Source: Pochonia chlamydosporia 170 (Eukaryota > Ascomycota > Sordariomycetes > Hypocreales > Clavicipitaceae). From it: 64,000 bases of DNA. The stretch is taken from contig NC_035790.1 of the NCBI RefSeq assembly GCF_001653235.2, positions 3,224,001-3,288,000 of the forward strand. The letters run 5' to 3'. The notes under the pieces were generated by a model. That model was not told the DNA's origin. It searched no databases and saw only the letters and a list, made by a program, of their open reading frames with translations. Both the position numbers and the translations under genes were made by a program. Position 1 is the first letter of the stretch. The number at the start of each line of letters is the position of its first letter. Positions 34,646-46,640 of this stretch are shown in pieces.

Positions 34646-36373
34646 ATGGCTTCCACCGTTGAGATGGGAGAAGCTGTAGACAGGCAGAAGCCGCAGCTTC
34701 CCGACGACGTCCTCCATTACATGCTCTCCTTCGACATCCTACAACAAGAAGACTTCCTTGCCTGTCGGCTGGTTTGCCGTGACATGACTCCCGTGGCAAC
34801 GTCATTCGTATTCCGACATGTTCGCTTGGAGGCGATCCGTGTCATGGATGGCCACTTCATGAACATCGCTTTGTCACCAAGCTTGCGAGATCATGTCCGA
34901 GAAGCTACCTGCGATACTTGGGTCGGTGGCCGCTTCGTCGATCATGTCTATCACCCTTACCTCTTGCTGACACGCTTCGCGAAACACTTGCCTTGTCTGC
35001 GCTTCTTTCGCAACTTGCATACACTGCATCTACGGTTCAGCCCACACTGCGCAAAGCCTGGGCGTTCAACATCCACGTACGCCTTGGAAGAATCTACCGT
35101 CTTTCGGTACAGCGTTTTAGACACCGTGTTTCGGTGCCTTGATGGGACGTGGTCTGCCAAAGAGCAGCAGAAAATAGACTCGGATTTGCGAATTCACGGG
35201 GGCATACTGACCAGTGATTACCATGTGTCTGACGACGATGCTTTCGTCGACGGCCCAATCCCCATACACACTCTCACGATAGCGAATCTGGCGGACTATG
35301 ATGACACTCGGCTGACAAAGTCGGCCGCGTTCCAGAATGTCATTAATTCTGGTAACCTGAGGGATCTAAAGCTCCTTATTACCACGGGACGGAACATAAC
35401 AGTGACCGATCCCGCTATACACTATAGAGACAGGCAAAATATGTATGAAAGCCTGCCGACAACCTGGCTGTCTCCTGGCCTGGCACAACACCTGAGGGTC
35501 CTTTCACTCTACGGTGCTGGCTATTGGGGCTGGCATCCCAAGATGGATTTCCGGCTCGTGAATCCCACCGGCGAATCTGGCTCCGGAATTCCCAACCTGA
35601 AAGTCCTGGCTCTGGGGAAATACGTCTTCAGTCACGTGTGGCAAATCGACTGGATTGCAAATCTGGGCAAGAACAATAGGAACGGCGGGCTAGAGGAGCT
35701 CTATCTCGACAACTGTCCCATCCTAGCCTGCGCAGCATACCCACCACCAATGGACACGTCGACAACAAACCTAGGATTAGATGCCGATGGCAAGGAGATC
35801 ATAATATCCAACCATGGCTACCCACGCCCCGAAGCAGAGGTCCACGACTACCAGGTGCCGGGTGAGACGGACCACGCATTCTGCCTCCGCTGGTGCGACA
35901 TTCTCACTCGATGGCAGGACACGATGCCCTCCCTGAAGGTATTCAAAGCAGACAAAGAGTCTTGGACCATAGAAAAGACGGACCACGCGACACCCATGTA
36001 TGGAATCCGTCCGGAACGCGAGCTCCTAGCCCACCGTAGGAACCACAACGAGTTCCGCACCTATAATTGTCCTTCACCGCCTGAGGAGCGAGCTCTTGCC
36101 GAAAAGTATATGGGCGGATGCGTCACTCTCTGGCTCATGTTCAGGACGCCACTCGTGACACACCCTGAATTTCCGCTACACTACGTCAAGTTCGATAGGG
36201 AACTTAACCCGAGTGCGCTGCTTGGACTGAGTAGATACAGCCCGGTGTGTGATTTGCAGGTGGTCAGTCGAGCGACTCGTGAGTTGGATATGCAGGTTTG
36301 CACGTTATTTCTGGCGAATCTTGGGCATCGTGTGAAGTCAAGTTTGGCGTCTTTGTGGTTCGGTGATGATTAG
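34646..36373 (+). CDS. F-box-like hypothetical protein
   Basis: A single exon of 575 aa beginning in a good context (CGCCATGG). Residues about 17-60 (LPDDVLHYMLSFDILQQEDF, then RLVCRDMTPVATSFVFRHV) look like a divergent F-box: a Leu-Pro opening, hydrophobic helix positions and a conserved Trp/Cys-Arg region. The remainder has leucine-spaced blocks such as LRDLKLLITTG, LRVLSLYGAGYWGW and LEELYLDNCPILAC, consistent with degenerate leucine-rich repeats. F-box proteins recruit substrates to SCF ubiquitin ligases through Skp1. Fungi hold many fast-evolving members and the substrate here is unknown. The F-box call is moderate because the motif is judged by eye. Confidence 0.75.
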   Translation: MASTVEMGEAVDRQKPQLPDDVLHYMLSFDILQQEDFLACRLVCRDMTPVATSFVFRHVRLEAIRVMDGHFMNIALSPSLRDHVREATCDTWVGGRFVDHVYHPYLLLTRFAKHLPCLRFFRNLHTLHLRFSPHCAKPGRSTSTYALEESTVFRYSVLDTVFRCLDGTWSAKEQQKIDSDLRIHGGILTSDYHVSDDDAFVDGPIPIHTLTIANLADYDDTRLTKSAAFQNVINSGNLRDLKLLITTGRNITVTDPAIHYRDRQNMYESLPTTWLSPGLAQHLRVLSLYGAGYWGWHPKMDFRLVNPTGESGSGIPNLKVLALGKYVFSHVWQIDWIANLGKNNRNGGLEELYLDNCPILACAAYPPPMDTSTTNLGLDADGKEIIISNHGYPRPEAEVHDYQVPGETDHAFCLRWCDILTRWQDTMPSLKVFKADKESWTIEKTDHATPMYGIRPERELLAHRRNHNEFRTYNCPSPPEERALAEKYMGGCVTLWLMFRTPLVTHPEFPLHYVKFDRELNPSALLGLSRYSPVCDLQVVSRATRELDMQVCTLFLANLGHRVKSSLASLWFGDD

Positions 36374-37027
36374 CTTTTCGTCATGAGTGCCTTGCTATGG
36401 CGTGTTGGTAAGTGAACGTGCGTAAACCTGGAGGTACATAGATGGCTTCTGTGGTTTGAACTACGTAGAGTTGCGTAGGTAGATGAGCTTGATAATCTGT
36501 AGGTGGTTGTTCAATATAGGGTTCACTCGTTATGAATTGAGTCATCTGTCCAGGCGAACTTGGCTGTTTGACATGTATTTCCGTACCTCGTCTTGAAAAA
36601 TGATGGAATTTGCTACAAACTTGGCCGTTAAGATGCATGAACTCGTCGTGTAGCGTACTACGTAATTGTAGAACCAGCGAGGTTTCTATGAATGGGCTGA
36701 ACAGAATTCCCCTGCATTTCAACACCGCTTGTGAGATCGACGACAAATGAGAGCTGTTCAGTACCTGTTGCTGGAAACGTGCATCTGCGACTGAGTCAAC
36801 GGTATGATTATGATTGAACTGCATTCCTTCAAGTTGAGAATCGTTTGGAAAGCAACTTCTATTCATGGAGTAAATTACGAGGCCTCGTTCGTCATGCTGG
36901 TGCTGGAAAGGTATATAAGTCTGGGATGCCTCCCAAGCTGCTACCATTTTTTTTGTCCTCATCACTCTCACGAATTCTTCAACCCCCTTCATTTTCCCAG
37001 GACCACTCAAAATCTCCGTCACTCACC
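36374..37027. other. Intergenic region before the small acidic-tail gene
   Basis: Presumed 3' UTR and promoter. A 213-codon antisense frame (36381-37022) spans it but has no family features and overlaps the leader of the next gene. Confidence 0.35.
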
Positions 37028-37475
37028 ATGGCCGACGTACCTGAGCAACCACCGAAAGCTGAGCTGCCTTCAAAAGGTGTGCAGCTCACCGGCGATGCAG
37101 TCCTTCTGAAGCAGCCAGTCATGATGCGTTTAACGTTGCCCTCAAGCAAGAAAGACACCAAAGAACGTTTACAAGAAAAAGAAATCCAAGAAAATTTCCA
37201 AAGAGAAGTCGTCGGCGCTATCCACGAATCCCTCCTGTTAAAGAGGACTGTAGGTGGAGAGGACGTTTCAGCTAGACTCACCTTCGCTCGTCGTATCCCA
37301 GACCTAGCGGTAGACGTGCGCTCCGACGTCTGGGATCAGTTCAGTCAGACCGACCGCTACAAGGAACTGAGAGAAAAGTACAATTTTTGGTAAGTTTATC
37401 CCCGCCGGTGGTCGACGTGATGAGCCTCTTCTAATTACTTGCCGCAGTGAACAAAAGATGAATAGTAAAGTCTAG
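37028..37475 (+). CDS. Small hypothetical protein with possible nonsense-truncated acidic tail
   Basis: Two exons, 37028-37389 and 37448-37475, give 129 aa from an ATG in good context (CACCATGG). Exon 1 carries KERLQEKEIQENFQREVVGA and ARLTFARRIPDLAVDV, mostly helical and charged. The join reads TG|T GAA, making YNFCEQKMNSKV before a TAG at 37473-37475. The same frame then continues open for 55 codons, Glu/Ser/Gly/Asp-rich and ending in GRKAA, to a TAG at 37641. This looks like a longer protein (about 185 aa) cut by one nonsense change, a readthrough case, or a sequence error. I do not recognise the family. Without splicing, the frame would stop directly after exon 1 (TGG TAA). Confidence 0.55.
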
Positions 37476-38106
37476 TTGCAAGCGCACTTGGAACCAGTAC
37501 CTGGTAATATTGGTAGCGAGGAAGGCGATGAATCTGAGAACTCAAACGACTCTAGCGGTGGCGAATCGGGTGACGCATCTGAGAATAGTGAGGGATCTGC
37601 TCACGATGATGGGGGTGACGCGGGCAGGAAAGCGGCTGCTTAGACCCTGATGCCGTCAGATGGCGATGCGATGAGTGAGATGCTCATTGCTAGTGGTGGT
37701 GGTGATTCGGTTTCCTTTCATGTTGGTTTTCAGCAGATTGTGTTATTGCAACGCGGCTTCGTTGGCAAAGCAGGCGCATGAGATTGGCATGTTAACACGC
37801 ACGAGGGACTATTACACTGGATTGTAACAAGTTTAATTTAAAGCGACAGATACTTTTCAACAATATATCTTGTCTGGCCACATATCATTGCCCACACCCA
37901 GTATGGTGACATATTGTGACGTAGGTTTCATGCGTCGTAGATGGCACGTTTGAAGCGTAGAATACTTTTGACATCCTATAACTCCTCTACCTACATCTGG
38001 ACATGCAGAATGCCTTAAACCCGCCTTCTAACCCTGCCAACCAATGCCTCTGAACTCTAGCCTTCACCGCTAATAATGCTATGCAACTCTCATCTAAAAA
38101 AGCAGA
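37476..38106. other. Open acidic tail and convergent 3' region
   Basis: 37476-37643 stays open in the frame of the preceding gene (see that entry). The rest is AT-rich presumed 3' UTR, converging on a transcription factor gene. Confidence 0.4.
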
Positions 38107-40414
38107 CTACAACTCGCTCGGCACATCCCTAGCAAGCATCACCTCCTGCAACATCCTCTCCGCCACCGCCGCAGCAGGATAGGTCGACCTCAGTTTAACG
38201 AGTAGTAAGCGCGCGTGGGACGCCGCAGACATCTTGACGTGCGGAGGAACATCCAGAACCTCCTTTTGCCCTTCACTAGATGAAGATTCACCAGGCTGAG
38301 AACGCTGGAGCTGCGAGGCGTTGTGGCCTACGCGCAGATGGACCAGGTCCATACCCAGGCCAACATCTTCAATGGCGAGACTAAACAGGCCCGCTGTGCA
38401 AATCAGATAGGGCATCAGCCCAGGAACCTGCCGGAGAGTAAACATGTCATCGTACGATTGAGCCAGCGCCAATATAGACTGGGCGGACTGCATGCACAGA
38501 TCGCGCGGTCGAATGGAGGAGCCCTCTAGAACCACGCCTAGGAAGCTCCTAAACATGCACAGGAGACAAAAGTGGTAGAACATGCTGTTTACCCAGTTAG
38601 TTTGCACAGTCTCGCTGACCAATACGTTTATCCGTAGACATACTGCATGAATATCGCAAAGGGGCTCCTGTTCCCCTTTGCATGGATCATGGCAAACGAG
38701 CTGTTGTACCAGTCAAGGCACTTGGCATAGGTTGCTATCAAGTCAGCCGATGCCACTTGTTCGGCTGTCTGAGTTGTACGTATCAGTATGTAGACCCATT
38801 CAGTTAGTTGGAATATCCGGGTTGCGATGGCCTGGGCGTCATTCGGCTGCAAGCCGTACATGTCTACGATCAAGAGTTTGTCAGTCGTCGCTGGGGATGG
38901 CGATGAACGGATAAATTTTAGGTTCGAGTTCTTTCTTTTTGTTGTTCACATACTTAGTTTGGGGCTGCTGTTTCCTTGGTTTGTGTCACCGGTGCTGCAC
39001 AGTGACTGATCAAGGTCCAGCGATCCTGGGATTATTGGGAGGTCTGGGGACTCAAAGAGCAGCCCGGTTGCCAGTTGCAATACACTGTAACCACAATTAG
39101 TATTTGGTTACATGTAGCAAAAGGCGGCAGGCAGAATCACGACGTACCGAACCAGCGTCACTGCACCACAGTACGTTGTAGTGCAGGCATTCATGTACTG
39201 TGCCTCGTGTTCACCATCAGACTGAGACGCTATCCCACAAAGATCAGCAATACCGGAGGCAAATGCCACGGCACAGTCCCATGCTTCTTTTTCTCTCCCA
39301 CAGCGTACTTGGTATAGAGCGAGCATGCCTAGGGCCTGGATGTTTGGGAGGCTGTTCTCCCACGACTTGTCCTGCATAGCCGCTTGGCATTCTTTGAAGA
39401 AGAAGGTGCTTCCAAGCCACTCAGATGGGAGGACATCGACATTGTCAAGTTCATTGATCATTCGAGATGCCAGAGCAAGGGTCGCATGCACCAAGGCCGA
39501 AGAGCAGTATTCCGCTTCGCCGCTGTCGTAGTCTCGGAGAAACAAGTCCTTGCTCAACAGGCAGACGGGGAGAATATCCCACGTGAACAAGACGTCGAAC
39601 AGGTATAGAATATGGGCCTTTGTCCAACCCGTTCGCGTCCACGCGTCCGTTTGCGACTGGGAAGTGTATGCATCGAGTGGCAGCGGTGGAAACGACAGGA
39701 TGGTTGACAAGGTTGGCACTACCTCCGCCGTCTCCATGAGCGCATCCTTATCACTGCGGCTTGGTACACATGCTCCCCAGGATCGAAGATGCTTGAAGCA
39801 AGGCGAGTCATCACCAGTTTGAAAGGCACCGCTGCTGTTGGATGCTCCGGAAGGTTGCGTCTCCAGTTCCTGTGGCACTTTGCTGGCGTCGCTGCTGGTT
39901 TCCGTGGTGGTGGCGGAACTGCCCATCGACCGTGAAGGGATTTCTGTTCGGGATCTTAAGGTAGTCAGTATTATTGAGGCGTCAATTTCATCCTTCAGCT
40001 CTTGCAAGATTTGAGCGACGACCTCGGCTGATGGCATGCTGCTGAAAAGACGAATCATCTCAATCACAAGGCTCTTCGACTCCTGGGACAGAGGCACATC
40101 GTCTCGATACGCACATTGCGTGACTTGGCCGTCACAGTTGGAGCATACAGGACGTCGGCCATCACACTACCCGGTCTTGTCAGTCCATGTCCAAGAGTTA
40201 CCCTGAACAGGGGAGCCAGGGAAGGGAGGGGGGAGGTTGTTTCTGTGTAGTCTTCTGTGATGCATACTCGAACTTTCTTCCGTCGGCAAGCATTGCAAGC
40301 AATGGTTACACTGGCACGACGTCTTTTGAGTTTCACATATTCTGTATCCAAAGACTCGTCCCCTCGTCTGGGAGTAGGGGCCGATGGACGCAATGGGACA
40401 TATCGCTGTTCCAT
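38107..40414 (-). CDS. Zn2Cys6 transcription factor with fungal-specific domain
   Basis: Five exons, 40268-40414, 39148-40166, 38990-39084, 38644-38863 and 38107-38584, join to 652 aa with each phase closing. The zinc cluster reads CNACRRKKVRC, then DGRRPVCSNCDGQVTQC, with intron 1 exactly before the third cysteine. A linker (IRLFSSMPSAEVVAQILQEL) precedes the fungal-specific factor domain: TKAHILYLFDVLFTWDILP, EYCSSALVHATLALASRMI and ALGMLALYQVRCGREKEAW. The last join gives SPFAIFMHMFYHFCLLCMFR, a typical nit-4/XlnR-group helix. These are nuclear regulators of metabolism; the target is unknown. It faces away from a second, related factor at 42688, with a small orphan gene between them. Confidence 0.88.
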
Positions 40415-41768
40415 TTGCAGTCATAATCCGGTGTAAGTGATGTGGCAGTAGCTGAAAGAGGGGCTTGTCAACAGGTCAGATTCGATGCGTGTGTACATCA
40501 GTCTGGTGATAGGAAATGATAGCAGTAACAGGACTCCTAGTTTCCCCTTGAGAGAAAACGTCAAAGAGACTCTGCCCTCTTGAGGAGTGAGCTGATACCG
40601 CTAAAGGCATTACTCTCCGTCGTCGAAATGTGTGTCGAAATGGGAGGAGCCCTGTCGAAGACTTTGCCAAAAGTAGCAAACCGCAATGTTGATTGGCTAC
40701 ACGATCTCGCGGCCATGCCTTGTATCCATACTCATACATGTGTTTGTTTGTGTTGAGTTCGGAGGGCCCTCCATTTGCTATGATTGGCTGCTTCTCCATG
40801 CGGATGAGTTTAGTGAGGGTGAGTGCAGAAGGTGTAATAACCTGCTTCTCCACCACTTTTTGAATCAAACATCATCTCCTGCCATCTTTCAACTTGGCCC
40901 GAAAGTCATCTTTTGTTTCCTTTGACAATGACGCTCCTTCTTCATGCCGACTGTTACTGTTCAGCTGCAGCCCGAGGCGTTTTCAACAACCGCCACATCA
41001 TCAGCTTTTGAAAACGTTTCCGTAGGCCCCCGAAAAACGAGACAACAGAGCATCTCAAGTTTCTGGGGCCAAAACTTCTCAGGAGAACCATCAGGCTGCG
41101 GTGTCTGTGCGGGCATATTGACCAAATGCTACGGAGATGACGATTCGACCAGCCCTCGCCACCAGGCGGTGGACGTGAGGAATTCGGTCCACCAACGACG
41201 CGGAAGGCCCTGAACATTCTCCCCTGCCAAACCGTCTTTGAGTTGTCGAAGTTTCGGGCTCTGTTCGACGAATTGGCCACTGCGGCTGACCTCGTCGCGA
41301 CTGCGAGGCACTTCCCGTGACGGCAGGATTGCAAACACGGGCGACGCTTTCACCATGTCCGGAACATAGAAATTGGCCATGTCGGCTCAAAACGATTTCG
41401 AAGAGACTGAGGGTGGCCGCCTTGCCACACCAGACCGACGCGACTCCAGAACGGGAACCTGAAAGAGTACCATCTCGACACTTCAATGTGCAAAGAACGG
41501 CGCCCCCTTTCTGTGTTCAAAGCGCTTTCAGCTTCTCGATACCACGTGAACATGCCTTGAACCTCTTCGCGGGGCACATCGCTGCATGTTCAAGTAGCAC
41601 AAGAAGGACGCCTTTTTTCCAGGAGGGTCTCGTATATATCCTGCCTCGTCGCCTCCTGTGTAACCAAACAGTGAAATATGCGACACCACCAAGGCCGCTG
41701 ACGCAGCCAATTTCATCAGCTACAACACGCGCACCGAACTTTGACCACGGTATCTGAATTAACTCGCC
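40415..41768. promoter_or_regulatory. Divergent promoter region between a Zn2Cys6 factor and a small orphan
   Basis: About 1.35 kb. Frames of 80-146 codons occur on both strands (for example 41317-41757), overlap heavily and lack domains, so I leave them out. No repeat or tRNA seen. Confidence 0.4.
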
Positions 41769-42182
41769 ATGGATGAGGCAGGGGGAAGGTTCTACCTTAA
41801 GTTGTCGCTGCCAGAGGCGGTTGTGACCGACTGGAGGAATGGAGATCAAGACGGGAATGCTTCGTCGCGGTTATTTACACTGCTATCTTCGCATCCCGTA
41901 ATTAGGACTGTTGAGAGGGAGGATGGCACATTTTCTGCACACTTCAATACGGAAGATGAGTGTTACAGTGCTTTGCGTAATTCGGAGCTTTTGAGGATCA
42001 TAGCGAGCGATCGTGACGGCTTGACGCGGTAAGTTAGGATTATGGCACCTTTTGTGAAGCTCTTGACTCACAAGTTTGATGGGGAATCGATCAAATGGCT
42101 AATAAAGCGCTGTAGGGCAGCTATTGTAGACAACTTCGGAAAAGAAAAGCAAATTTGGCCGCGGCCACATCGGAATGGATAA
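41769..42182 (+). CDS. Small orphan protein between two Zn2Cys6 factors
   Basis: The first exon, 41769-42028, starts at CGCCATGG and encodes residues such as GGRFYLKLSLPEAVVTDWR and IRTVEREDGTFSAHFNTEDE. A GTAAGT donor and a GCTGTAG acceptor (42113-42115) lead to a second exon, 42116-42182, ending NFGKEKQIWPRPHRNG. The total is 108 aa. The second exon is a prediction; without splicing the frame ends immediately after the donor. No signal peptide, membrane segment or known domain is visible. The position between two divergent related regulators suggests possible co-regulation, but that is inference. Confidence 0.5.
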
Positions 42183-42687
42183 GACCGTTCAGCACGAAGT
42201 GTCGAGGCTCACAAACATCAGGCCAGCCCTTTCCGCGTATGGATTTCATACGCAAGAACGATGTCTGAGGTGACGAGGGGTAGGTGGTGGGTGTTGATGG
42301 ACTTTGGCTGCGGATTGCCTGGATACTGGTGGGATGGGATGGGGTGGTATGATTTGGTTTCTTGGGATTAGAAATGGTGGATTGATGATCTAGGTGAAAT
42401 ATGACAGAAGTTGGGCTTTTGCGTGTTGTTTCGAGGTCGGAAACTTTCTTTTACTCCCCGTTACCCAATATTGGATTCACAGCTTGCGCGTTGCTGATTG
42501 GCCTGCATCACCATCGGTCCGGTGACCTTGGGTCTTGATTGGCCACTTGGAAACAGCCCGAACGTCATACCAGTCTGTTCGAAGAGATGAAATCGCCTTT
42601 GAAGGGAGCCTTCCTTCAACCGGGTGAATCGAAAGTTCGATCATCGTCGATTTAACTATCGTATGCGGATGCGGGCCATGCACAGGC
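42183..42687. other. Intergenic region before the second Zn2Cys6 factor
   Basis: About 500 bp, with GGTGG/GGGATGG-rich stretches near 42280-42350. No gene seen. Confidence 0.4.
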
Positions 42688-45176
42688 ATGGCGCAGGATT
42701 CACACGCTGCCTCGTCAGGCTTCCGCTCGTTGCTTCCTGCTAGAGAACCAGAACCAAGTGCTGCGGATGCGGAGCCAGGCTCAGCAGGACCTATTCGCTC
42801 TGCAATTCAAGTAGTGAAGCGACTCTCCGTCACCACGGCCTGCGGAGCGTGTCGAAAACGCAAAGCTCGAGTAAGAGGAACCAGACTTTGATGTGGCTCT
42901 GATCTGCTGGGCCGGATAGGCACGTTCGCAGCTTCACCTTGGCAGCTAACAGCACCCTGTCGTCTCAGTGTAGTGGTGAACGCCCCGTATGCTCAACCTG
43001 TATCAAGCGACATACGAGATGCGAGTACGACAGGGACGTTGACGAGACGCACGCAAAAGCAGTCAAGCGAAAGTTTGAAGAGATCCGAAACCACAGAACT
43101 CCGTATGAGCATGTGTACGATGCCCTCCGATCCAGACCCGAGGGTGATGTAGCGGCCATCATCCGAAAGATTCGACGGGGCGAAAATGTAGACGATATCG
43201 CCCGTCAGATCGAACATGGTGACCTGCTGCTCCAGTCGTCTCTCGTGCCCGAGACGAGATATCGCTACGAATTCCCATTCTCCTCGAATATGCCTCCCTA
43301 TCTCATCTCGTCCTCGAACATGTACTTGGATTCGCTGATTTACGAATGGGCTCCCCCCGTTGCCCCCCCTCCCCAAGAGGCGATATCTGGTGTGCCCTTT
43401 GCTCGGAGGCAACCGAGCGCCGAAGTAGCCGAATATTATACACCGTATTTGAAGCCATATCACGCGGCCGAGATCGTCGACGCACAGCTTAGTGCTGTTG
43501 TGCCCTCAAAGTGGACAACCGTCTGCTCCGACGATGTTCTAATGACAAGACTGCTCAGTGCCTACTTCCTGCAAGACCATGACTGGTGGACTGCCTTCCA
43601 AAAGGATGGTTTTCTTGAAGACATGTCCAAAATGAACCATGAGCTATGCTCCCCTCTCCTCGTCAACGCCGTGTTGGCCTCGTCTTGTGTGGGTATCTAC
43701 TGTTAATCTACTGTTGTTGCACCGCACCCGCCTTCGTCCCTGATGCGCTGACCGTTGAGCCCTGCCATATTAGAACTATTATCGTGGCCTTTCTGACCGC
43801 ACTGAGTTTTGGAACCCGCAAATTCTCGGCTACCGCTTTCTCGCAGAAGCCAGGAGACTTTGGGAGTATGAACAGGGCCTGGACAAGCTCACTACCCTTC
43901 AAGCTGCTCTCGTCATAAACATTGTCTACAGTGGATCCGGCGCAGATAAGATCGGGATCGCGTATATGGCACAGGCATGTGATCTTGCCAATAGAATTGG
44001 TCTGTTTAAGCAGGCGGCTGTTGTGAAAGACCTTAGGCTACAGCACGCACGAGACTACACGGCATGGGCTCTCTTCAGTTGGCAGAGGTAAGTTGCACAT
44101 CTCTGACTGTCTACATGCGTAGACGGCTTCCGTGGAAGGCTGGACTAATAATTGAGGTATAAGTCTTATGTGTTTTCACTACTTCCGGCCGCCAGTCGCC
44201 ATGGAACCGCCCGAAGTGCCGTTGCCGGACCCCGAGCAAGATTCACGATGGTTCGGAGAAATATGGCTCAAATACCCACTGAGCAGAACACTCTGTCCCA
44301 GCGCTTCGGGAGATGTCTTCAAGGCAAGGGCTGAGTTCGCTCTAATCCTGAACGAATTGGCCAAATCTTTGTTTGCTGGCACACCCCCAACGGCGCAGTT
44401 GTCGGCTGTAGCTGTTGCCAACTTCTATTTCAGGTTTAAGGGCTGGTACGACAGCTTGCCGGCATCACTTTGCCCTCGAAGAGCTGTATTACCGGCCCAC
44501 CTAAAGGTTCAGTAAGTGACATCTCTAATCTCCGAATGCGTGAAATCTTGACCTTCAAGGGACATTCCACAAATGCAATAACCACCGTACTCTGACAAGA
44601 TCATTATTTAGTATGCACTACTTCCAGATCATTACCAGACTACTTCGAAGTCCAAGCATACTTGGTGAATCAGGCTCGGAACATCAAGTCGCCATGGCTA
44701 ACCTTTTCGGTCAGCCGCCGCAGCAGATCCTTGCCAATGCCATGGCAAGTTTGGAAACTCTTTTGCGGGCTTACTACCTGCGACACGGATTCGAGTGGCT
44801 AGACACCTATCTGGTTTCTGTGCTCATGGAAATGTGCTTGAGTTCCATCGACAGCCTAGAAGACGATGCCGCTTCTAAAGACGTTTCTGCATTGCGCTCT
44901 AGTATCATTCTATTCGCCAAAGGCATCTATGAGCAAGGACAGAATTTCTTCTTGGGCAAGCTCGTCTTTCAGCTCGTACAGGCAAAGATGCGTCAGGAGG
45001 ATTTGGAGATGCTCGGACAGGTTGCCAGACTGGAAACCTTGGAGGAGAGGCAGACTTTTGGTCTGAAGCAAGTTCAGATGGAGTGGCCGGTGGATATCAC
45101 GAGCATGGCAGACGATCCCCGGAAGAAGAAATTAGGCGACATGATCAATCAGTTGGGAGGGACGTCACTTGAGTAG
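42688..45176 (+). CDS. Zn2Cys6 transcription factor, nit-4-like architecture
   Basis: Five exons, 42688-42870, 42969-43688, 43774-44087, 44164-44511 and 44612-45176, give 709 aa. The zinc cluster is CGACRKRKARC, then SGERPVCSTCIKRHTRC, again with an intron just before the third cysteine. A coiled linker follows (KAVKRKFEEIRNH). The regulatory domain contains DDVLMTRLLSAYFLQDHDWW, NYYRGLSDRTEFWNPQILGY, RFLAEARRLWEYEQGLDKLT and CFHYFRPP. Exon 3 starts at an ATTAG acceptor and exon 4 at a TATAAG acceptor, both needed for the family frame. The last intron splits a His codon (CA|T) before MHYFQ, the same place and phase as in the factor at 38107-40414. They are therefore probably ancient paralogues. 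Target unknown; a nitrogen- or carbon-metabolism role would be only an analogy. Confidence 0.87.
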
Positions 45177-46640
45177 TCTCGCGAGAACAATATTCACACA
45201 GCCTCTTAGCGAGTTTTCCATTGATTTCAAGGTTGCATATGCGAAGGATGCATCAAATTGTATATGCCTGATCTAGGAGCACTTAACCTTGTGGCTGCAA
45301 GTGAGTCCTCCACCTGTAGGGCTGCGATGTGCAGAAGGTCTGGTCTAGAACTCTGGGAACAGACATCGCCTCAGCATAGCAACACCAGTTTATTCCATGT
45401 AGCCTGACATGATTTGCTTCAGCTAGCGTGCGATTTACTTTCCCCAAGACTCCTGACGAGTCAGTCGTGGGCTGCATTCATGATGTCGGAATGGGAGACG
45501 TGAACTCGAGCAGCCAATTGCCCAAAGGGTGCGTGTGCTACGCAAAGTATGATGGCCCAAATGGAATGAGCCATAAACAAAAGGTCTTGTAGGTCACGTA
45601 CCAAGTAGCATCAACGGCTATTGCCTGGTGATTGTAGGCAGCCAAGAGATAAGGAAAGAAACAGCACGGTCCCGTTTCTCTGGCTCCCAGCCTGTGGCGG
45701 CAATGCATTTCCGGACAATTCCACGAAGCATCTGGTCTGGTAGCAAATGACTTGCAGCTCACAGGGAATCAATGAAAGAACGAAGAAGAATAATAGCATC
45801 ATCAATTTGTGAATGAATACTGCAATGATTCTAATTACACCTGACGTGAGCCAGGCAAGAGTGTAAGTCCAACACATTGGCTTATGAGTGAAAGGATTCA
45901 ATGATCACTACCGTGAACGAAGTGAGGCATCGCGATTCGTGAATCCAACACATGGCCACAACGTAATAAGAATCAAGTCTCAACGTTCAGCGCTGTTTCA
46001 GTTGCACTGGAAGCTCTCCTGCCAATCCATCAGATTTGATAGCAATGTTACTACGCCACCACGGCCTGTCATTTGTGAGAGGTTGAGGGGGTGGTTCTCG
46101 ACTCTTCTGTGAAGCCTCATGGGAATCTCCGTCTCGTGGAGCATACCTCCTGAGTCCTGACATGAATCAGGGTAGAAGCTCCCCCTGCACATGTGCCGCT
46201 CTGGCTAGCAAATCATGCTAGACGGTTGAAAACAGGCTAGGTTCCCGGGCATGACTAAGTTGTGAAAGGATCAAATGCCTATCAACAGCAAAAGGAACGA
46301 CGGAGTATCTGCACCTGCGAATGTGAGGAGAAGCGCCATCAAATGTATCTCGGATTTCAGCACCCTTCACCCAAAAACCTCGGTATCCAAAGGGGGGAAG
46401 GCGCACATTCATCAATGTCAATATCAGTCGCCTGTAGGTGTCACTGACTATCTGCTTAAGTAGGTACTTTATCTTGCAACCAGTCGACTTTTATGGACTT
46501 ATGGTCCTCTGCGGTTCGGTCAAATGTTCCCTCTGGTTGAGATTTGGCATCACAGCATGTATGTATCTCTCATTCTACCTTTGCTGCCAATACTGAGCTC
46601 TCTCTCCCTCTCCCAGAGGTTAGCTGTCCAAGTCGTCATC
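45177..46640. other. Intergenic region before the rhodopsin-like pseudogene
   Basis: About 1.46 kb with no supportable gene. Presumed 3' UTR of the factor and promoter of the membrane-protein gene. Confidence 0.4.

Noticed and set aside
36381..37022. 213-codon antisense frame
   Set aside because: It overlaps the leader of the gene at 37028, has no domain or compositional coding signal, and no good start context.
41317..41757. 146-codon frame upstream of the orphan gene
   Set aside because: Overlaps equally long minus-strand frames and ends in the presumed promoter; no domain.
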